The position numbers and the translations under genes were made by a program. Under the pieces are notes generated by a model. That model saw only the letters and a list, made by a program, of their open reading frames with translations. It was not told where the DNA came from and did not search any database. DNA of 64,000 nt from a bacterium (lineage in GTDB: Bacteria; Bacillota; Bacilli; Lactobacillales; Streptococcaceae): NCBI GenBank assembly GCA_905221545.1, contig CAJNDO010000001.1:124001-188000 (forward strand), read 5' to 3'. Position 1 is the stretch's first letter. Each line of letters opens with the position of its first letter. This document shows, one piece after another, positions 58,142 through 64,000 of this stretch.

Positions 58142-58537
58142 TTAAAATATTAAATCCCAAATTCGTGGGAGAAAAATCAATGCACCTGTTAAGGCTGCGA
58201 AAAGAGAGACCACTAATACCGCTCCAGCTGCCATATCCTTAGCATTTTTAGCCAGCATGGAAAAGTGATAGTGACTGGCCAAGTCCACCACATTTTCAAT
58301 GGCAGAGTTGATAATTTCAAAGGCTACTACCAAGAAAATGCTCAATAGGAGAAAGAGCCATTCGATTCGTGACACCTGAAAAATAAAACCTGCAAGGATG
58401 ACCACTAGAGCCGTCACTGCATGTTTTCGCATATTGCGTTCTTCCTTGATGGCAGTAAAAATTCCTGTGAGGGCAAATTCTAAACTGGATATCAGGTCAC
58501 GATTTTTCCATTTTCGTTTATTGTCTTGTGAGTCCAT
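58142..58537 (-). CDS. dgkA: Diacylglycerol/undecaprenol kinase DgkA
   Basis: Small integral membrane kinase of 131 residues; in Gram-positive bacteria the enzyme mainly phosphorylates undecaprenol for cell-wall lipid recycling. Seen: [22 protein letters not shown], the [17 protein letters not shown] active-site helix (about residues 73-89), the second motif [18 protein letters not shown], and three membrane segments. It overlaps the end of ybeY by 20 bp and no good ribosome site is seen, so translation is probably coupled. Confidence 0.95.
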   Translation of the reverse strand: MDSQDNKRKWKNRDLISSLEFALTGIFTAIKEERNMRKHAVTALVVILAGFIFQVSRIEWLFLLLSIFLVVAFEIINSAIENVVDLASHYHFSMLAKNAKDMAAGAVLVVSLFAALTGALIFLPRIWDLIF

Positions 58538-59015
58538 AGGCTGTCAAAATTTCTTCTTGTAAACCGAACATCTCCGCTTCTTCTTCCGGAGTGTAGTGAT
58601 CATAGCCGTTGATATGTAAAAAGCCGTGTACTGCCAAGAAGCCCATCTCACGCTCAAAGCTGTGGCCATATTCCTCAGCCTGCTCATGAGCCTTATCGAT
58701 TGAGATGAACAATTCCCCAATATAGGCATCAAACTCAGACATCATCTCTGCTAATTCTGGATTTTCAAGCAAGTCTTCTTCGTCAAAGGCAATTTCCAAC
58801 TCTGGCTTATACTCAAGGCTGATGACATCTGTCGGACGGTCTGTGTCACGGTACTCCAGATTGAGTTCATGACTACGCTCGTTGGTCACAAAAGTGACTG
58901 CCATCTCCTTGTCTTCTTTGCCTAATTTTTGGGCTGCAAATTCCAAAATTTCTTGGGTTTGTTGCAACATTTCTTTTGAAACTTGACCAGTTTCATCTAC
59001 CATTTCAATATACAT
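58518..59015 (-). CDS. ybeY: Endoribonuclease YbeY
   Basis: Metal-dependent RNase of 165 residues involved in 16S rRNA 3'-end maturation and ribosome quality control. The zinc-binding motif [11 protein letters not shown] (H3 pattern, about residues 130-140) is complete and [24 protein letters not shown] is the conserved strand-loop. Starts [11 protein letters not shown] after a weak GAGAAG. First gene of the minus-strand run to secG; neighbour era acts in the same process. Confidence 0.96.
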   Translation of the reverse strand: MYIEMVDETGQVSKEMLQQTQEILEFAAQKLGKEDKEMAVTFVTNERSHELNLEYRDTDRPTDVISLEYKPELEIAFDEEDLLENPELAEMMSEFDAYIGELFISIDKAHEQAEEYGHSFEREMGFLAVHGFLHINGYDHYTPEEEAEMFGLQEEILTAYGLTRQ

Positions 59016-59044
59016 GTGCTTCTCGTTTCTCTTTACTTGGCTTT

Positions 59045-59053
59045 ATTATACCA
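59045..59053 (-). promoter_or_regulatory. ybeY operon promoter, extended -10
   Basis: Minus-strand TGGTATAAT (hexamer 59045-59050), 30 bp before ybeY; -35 not clear. Confidence 0.6.
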
Positions 59054-59081
59054 CATTTCCATGATTTTATTCTACCTTTTT

Positions 59082-59089
59082 GATATAAT
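59082..59089 (+). promoter_or_regulatory. pavA promoter, extended -10
   Basis: TGATATAAT ending at 59089 (hexamer 59084-59089), 30 bp before the pavA ATG. Divergent from the ybeY promoter, with the two -10 boxes 33 bp apart. Confidence 0.6.
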
Positions 59090-59119
59090 ACTATGGAATA
59101 CAATCACAAGGAGAGAACG

Positions 59120-60775
59120 ATGTCATTTGACGGATTTTTTTTACACCACATGGTTGAGGAATTGCGAAGAGAGTTAGTGAACGGTCGCATCCAGAAAATC
59201 AATCAACCTTTTGAACAAGAGTTGGTCTTGCAAATCCGTAGCAATCGCCAAAGTCATCGCCTGCTCCTTTCTGCCCATCCAGTTTTTGGACGCATTCAGC
59301 TGACCCAAACAACTTTTGAAAACCCAGCCCAGCCTTCTACCTTTATCATGGTTTTGAGAAAGTATTTACAGGGGGCTCTGATTGAGTCGATTGAGCAAGT
59401 GGAAAATGACCGCATTGTGGAAATCACGGTTTCCAATAAAAACGAGATTGGAGACCATATCCAGGCTACCTTGATTATCGAAATCATGGGTAAACACAGT
59501 AATATTCTACTAGTCGATAAAAGTAGCCATAAAATCCTCGAAGTTATCAAACACGTCGGCTTTTCACAAAACAGCTACCGCACTTTACTTCCGGGATCAA
59601 CCTATATCGCTCCGCCAAGCACGGACTCGCTCAATCCTTTCACGATCAAGGACGAGAAACTCTTTGAAATCCTGCAAACACAGGAAACGACAGCTAAACA
59701 TCTTCAAAGCCTCTTTCAAGGTCTGGGACGCGATACGGCAAATGAATTGGAAAACATTCTGGTTAGTGATAAACTATCTACTTTCCGTAGCTTTTTCAAT
59801 CAAGAAACCAAGCCATGCTTGACTGAGACTTCCTTCAGTCCAGTTCCTTTTGCAAATCAGGTGGGAGAGCTTTTTACCAGTCTTTCTGATTTGCTGGACA
59901 CTTACTATAAGGACAAGGCTGAACGCGACCGCGTCAAACAGCAAGCCAGTGAACTGATTCGTCGTGTTGAAAATGAACTTCAAAAAAACCGCCACAAACT
60001 CAAAAAACAAGAAAAAGAGTTACTGGCGACAGACGATGCGGAGGAATTTCGCCAAAAGGGTGAATTGCTAACAACCTTCCTCCATCAAGTTCCTAACGAC
60101 CAAGACCAGGTTATCCTAGACAACTACTACACTAATCAACCTATCACAATTGCTCTTGATAAAGCCTTGACTCCCAACCAGAATGCCCAACGCTATTTTA
60201 AACGTTACCAGAAACTAAAAGAAGCTGTCAAATACTTGACTGATCTGATTGAAGAAACAAAGGCAACCATTCTCTATCTGGAAAGTGTGGAGACCGTCCT
60301 CAACCAAGCTGGGCTGGAAGAAATCGCTGAAATACGTGAAGAATTGATTCAAACCGGCTTTATCCGTAGAAGACAGCGGGAGAAAATCCAGAAACGCAAA
60401 AAACCAGAACAATATCTAGCAAGCGATGGCAAAACCATCATCTATGTTGGCCGAAACAACCTACAAAACGAGGAACTAACCTTTAAAATGGCCCGCAAGG
60501 AGGAACTTTGGTTCCATGCCAAGGATATTCCTGGAAGCCATGTTGTCATCTCAGGCAATCTTGACCCATCTGATGAAGTCAAGACAGACGCAGCAGAACT
60601 TGCAGCCTACTTCTCTCAAGGTCGCCTGTCAAATCTGGTCCAGGTAGATATGATTGAAGTCAAGAAACTCAACAAACCAACTGGTGGAAAACCTGGCTTT
60701 GTCACTTACACAGGACAAAAGACCCTCCGTGTCACACCAGACCCCGAAAAAATCGCATCCATGAAAAAATCCTGA
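59120..60775 (+). CDS. pavA: Fibronectin-binding protein PavA / Rqc2-family (NEMF-like)
   Basis: A 551-residue protein of the Rqc2/FbpA family. In pneumococcus PavA is a fibronectin-binding virulence factor without signal peptide; in Bacillus the relative RqcH adds C-terminal alanine tails to stalled peptides. Seen: NFACT-N (MSFDGFFLHHMVEELRREL.. GRIQKINQP), a coiled-coil middle (about residues 275-420) and NFACT-R (YVGRNNLQNEELTFKMARKEELWFHAKDIPGSHVVI, about 440-480). An earlier in-frame ATG at 59093 lacks a ribosome site; AGGAG precedes 59120. No export signal. Confidence 0.95.
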   Translation: MSFDGFFLHHMVEELRRELVNGRIQKINQPFEQELVLQIRSNRQSHRLLLSAHPVFGRIQLTQTTFENPAQPSTFIMVLRKYLQGALIESIEQVENDRIVEITVSNKNEIGDHIQATLIIEIMGKHSNILLVDKSSHKILEVIKHVGFSQNSYRTLLPGSTYIAPPSTDSLNPFTIKDEKLFEILQTQETTAKHLQSLFQGLGRDTANELENILVSDKLSTFRSFFNQETKPCLTETSFSPVPFANQVGELFTSLSDLLDTYYKDKAERDRVKQQASELIRRVENELQKNRHKLKKQEKELLATDDAEEFRQKGELLTTFLHQVPNDQDQVILDNYYTNQPITIALDKALTPNQNAQRYFKRYQKLKEAVKYLTDLIEETKATILYLESVETVLNQAGLEEIAEIREELIQTGFIRRRQREKIQKRKKPEQYLASDGKTIIYVGRNNLQNEELTFKMARKEELWFHAKDIPGSHVVISGNLDPSDEVKTDAAELAAYFSQGRLSNLVQVDMIEVKKLNKPTGGKPGFVTYTGQKTLRVTPDPEKIASMKKS

Positions 60776-60798
60776 TTCGACTTGAAATCAGGATTTTT
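60768..60798 (+). terminator. pavA terminator
   Basis: TCCTGATT / AATCAGGA (60770-60777 with 60786-60793), loop CGACTTGA, then TTTTT. The left arm includes the last codon and the stop of pavA. Confidence 0.85.
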
Positions 60799-60803
60799 AG
60801 CTT

Positions 60804-60953
60804 ATACTCTTCGAAAATCTCTTCAAACCACGTCAACGTCGCCTTGCCGTATATATGTGACTGACTTCGTCAGTCTTATCTACAACCTCAAAACACTGTT
60901 TTGAGCAACCTGCGGCTAGTTTCCTAGTTTGCTCTTTGATTTTCATTGAGTAT
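60804..60953 (+). repeat. BOX element, complete boxA-boxB-boxC
   Basis: Starts ATACTCTTCGAAAATCTC (boxA), with ACCACGTCAACGTCGCCTTGCCGTA; boxB follows with the hairpin GACTGACTTCGTCAGTC and CAAAACACTGTTTTGAG; boxC is CCTGCGGCTAG..CTTTGATTTTCATTGAGTAT. It lies between the converging pavA and lytB. Confidence 0.95.
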
Positions 60954-60981
60954 TATACTCAAATCATATCCAATTATAGGA

Positions 60982-62688
60982 CTAATCTTTGCCACCTAGT
61001 TTTTCATTGATTTTCATCATCACACTAGCAATTTTTTCGCCCCAATAAGGGTCTGAGGCATATTCTACATTCATACCAGACGCCTTGTTTCCAAGGAAGG
61101 TTCTGCCCCTATCGATATAATTTTCCTTAATCCACTTGGTTGCACCTAAAATTCCCTTATCCACATCGTCAAATGTCTTGGCAGAAAGGTATGGAGTCGT
61201 ATCATAGGCTGTAATTCCAAAGAAATTATTCTTATCTTTGGCAATCTTACTTCGTCCCCAGTCACTTTCTAAGGCACTATGGGCAAGGAGATAGAGGGCA
61301 TTGATATGGTAATGTTCTTCGGCTTCCTTAAAAGTAGCGCCCTTGTTCTCCAAAAGGCTATTGTTAATGTTTAGCAGACTAAATACCTTATCCAAGTCTT
61401 CAGCACTATAGTTTGTAGTCTCTGTCAAATCTTTGAAAAGGAAGGGATTTTCAAGATTAAAACCATCAAAATGCAGGCCATCTGCCGAATAATATTTCTT
61501 GCCTACTTCCATATCAGAAAGATGAGAAGCTACTGGGATACTAGCATTCTGAGCCACATAGTGATAAAAACGGTGGCCATCACTTTCATAATAAGGGATA
61601 AAATCCTTACTAGCATCTAGTGCTTGTAAATCTTCTGTTTTCATATAGCCTGACAAACCAGAAATAGTAATAGCCAGGCGCTTATCATCACTCTTTCTAT
61701 CCTTGTCTAGCCAGACGACACTACCTTGCGATATATAGGAGAGCTTTTCACCATCTGCATCATAAACATTTGCTGTGACAGGAAGGACCTGATAATAATC
61801 AGAGCTAGTCTTGGACTCCTTATGCCATTTTCCATCGTTTCCTAGCTGATGACCATCAATAGTCTCATTTTTTGCCATGTAGCCAGCAGATTTGAAGTAG
61901 TACCAGGCTTGACTATGAGAATCATAGACCCATTCTTTTTCAGCCATTTTGCCATCAGATTTGAGGTAAAACCATGATTCTTTATCCAAAATCCATTCAT
62001 TGGCTGCCATATAGCCTCCGGATTTTAGATAATAATAGTGACCATTTTCGAAAATCCATTCTTTATCAGCATGATTTCCATTTTCTTTAATGTAAAACCA
62101 AGATTGGTATTGTTTGTCAAAAAGCCAACCTTTCTGTACTTTGGCACCACTAGCATTCACATAAGCCTGGTCAATCCACTGACTTGTCAGTAAATAACCA
62201 CCGGATTTGAAATAATAGTCCTTCCCTTTAATTTGGAGCCATTCTTTCTCTGCATGCTGTCCATCTGCTTTGATATAAAACCAAGCATCGTATTGAGAAT
62301 CAAAGACCCAATCTTCTATTACTTTGGCACCTGTTTCACCAACATAGGAAGTTCCTACCCAAGCATTTCTTTTCATCTTTCCATTTTGGTCAAGATAGTA
62401 GAAGGCTCCCTTGTCTTCTATCCATTCTGACTTGGCCATATAGCCACCAGATTTGAGGTAAAAATAGTCGTCACCTTGCTTCAGCCATTCATTTTCAGCA
62501 TAGTTGGCATCTTCTTTTATATAAAACCAAGACTGATACTGAGCATCAAAAACCCACTCATTAGCTACTTGACTACCATCTGCTTTCAGATACTGTTTAC
62601 CTTGCCAAGTGCCATCGCTAGCCATTGCACTCTCTGGTCTGGCTAAGAAAAATAGCAGGGCTAAAAAAATAAATCTCAATTTCTTCAT
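60982..62688 (-). CDS. lytB: Cell-separation glucosaminidase LytB with choline-binding repeats
   Basis: Endo-beta-N-acetylglucosaminidase (GH73) that separates daughter cells. The 568-residue protein has a signal peptide (MKKLRFIFLALLFFLARPES.. cleavage after AMA), about 12 choline-binding repeats (GW-type units such as WFYIKEDANYAENEW, about residues 25-300) that attach it to teichoic-acid choline, then an SH3-like part and the catalytic domain with the glutamate in HSALESDWGRSKI (about residue 475). An in-frame start 27 bp upstream is possible; AGAGGA fits the chosen one. Fewer repeats than the pneumococcal protein (up to 18 by memory). Confidence 0.95.
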   Translation of the reverse strand: MKKLRFIFLALLFFLARPESAMASDGTWQGKQYLKADGSQVANEWVFDAQYQSWFYIKEDANYAENEWLKQGDDYFYLKSGGYMAKSEWIEDKGAFYYLDQNGKMKRNAWVGTSYVGETGAKVIEDWVFDSQYDAWFYIKADGQHAEKEWLQIKGKDYYFKSGGYLLTSQWIDQAYVNASGAKVQKGWLFDKQYQSWFYIKENGNHADKEWIFENGHYYYLKSGGYMAANEWILDKESWFYLKSDGKMAEKEWVYDSHSQAWYYFKSAGYMAKNETIDGHQLGNDGKWHKESKTSSDYYQVLPVTANVYDADGEKLSYISQGSVVWLDKDRKSDDKRLAITISGLSGYMKTEDLQALDASKDFIPYYESDGHRFYHYVAQNASIPVASHLSDMEVGKKYYSADGLHFDGFNLENPFLFKDLTETTNYSAEDLDKVFSLLNINNSLLENKGATFKEAEEHYHINALYLLAHSALESDWGRSKIAKDKNNFFGITAYDTTPYLSAKTFDDVDKGILGATKWIKENYIDRGRTFLGNKASGMNVEYASDPYWGEKIASVMMKINEKLGGKD

Positions 62689-62718
62689 TAACTTTCTTCC
62701 TCTGTTCTTACTCATTTC

Positions 62719-62727
62719 ATTGTATCA
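62719..62727 (-). promoter_or_regulatory. lytB promoter, -10
   Basis: Minus-strand TGATACAAT (hexamer 62719-62724), about 31 bp before lytB; no good -35. Confidence 0.45.
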
Positions 62728-62786
62728 AAATTCTCTATAATCAACATTACAAACTAATAAAAAATCAAGAACAGATTGATTGCAGT

Positions 62787-64000
<1,214 letters not shown>

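Overview
The window looks like chromosomal DNA of a mitis-group Streptococcus (S. mitis, S. oralis, S. pneumoniae and relatives). It is AT-rich, carries two BOX repeats, uses TGnTATAAT extended -10 promoters, and encodes genes nearly identical to those I know from pneumococcus (PavA, LytB with choline-binding repeats, PmrA, CpoA, PrsA/PpmA, CoiA). The giant adhesin, the inserted hicAB pair and the altered order of blocks suggest S. mitis or a close relative rather than a typical pneumococcus; that is inference.

Layout: 1-1392 is the 5' part of gyrA (minus), divergent from ldh (plus). On minus follow pyk and pfkA (lower glycolysis, working with ldh) and dnaE (short replicative polymerase). From 8748 to 26474 a single minus-strand gene encodes a 5908-residue YSIRK/LPNTG cell-wall adhesin with CshA-like, GEVED-like and many Mub-B2/MucBP-like modules. 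Its promoter has a 10-G homopolymer between the -35 and -10 boxes, the arrangement expected of a slipped-strand phase-variable switch. Then come pepX (plus), a decayed duplicate of the pepX 3' end, and an ArgR-family regulator.

30.0-34.3 kb (minus) holds the glycolipid glycosyltransferases cpoA and its partner, a PspC-domain protein, a DUF4044-like peptide, obgE and a 52-residue protein. 34.4-37.8 kb is a dnaG-rpoD-DUF59 operon preceded by its own promoter and followed by a long inverted repeat and a BOX element. 37.9-40.9 kb is a T-box-controlled TrpXYZ-like ABC transporter operon with an 11-codon leader ORF and an internal terminator. 41.0-44.9 kb is ftsW-ppc.

45.1-49.6 kb is coiA-pepF-O-methyltransferase-prsA; coiA has a SigX cin-box. 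Just upstream, hicA/hicB (toxin-antitoxin) sits between two ~42-bp direct repeats, each holding a terminator and a cin-box, so the toxin-antitoxin pair also has a cin-box in front of it. 50.4-59.0 kb is a dense minus-strand housekeeping run: ybeY-dgkA-era-mutM-coaE-pmrA-rpmG-secG, then rnr-smpB-tehB. pavA (plus), a complete BOX, lytB, pyrDb and the 3' part of pyrK finish the window.

Most genes are ordinary. The unusual material is the giant adhesin with its homopolymer promoter, the cin-box-flanked hicAB insertion, the pepX remnant and the leader features of the Trp transporter operon.
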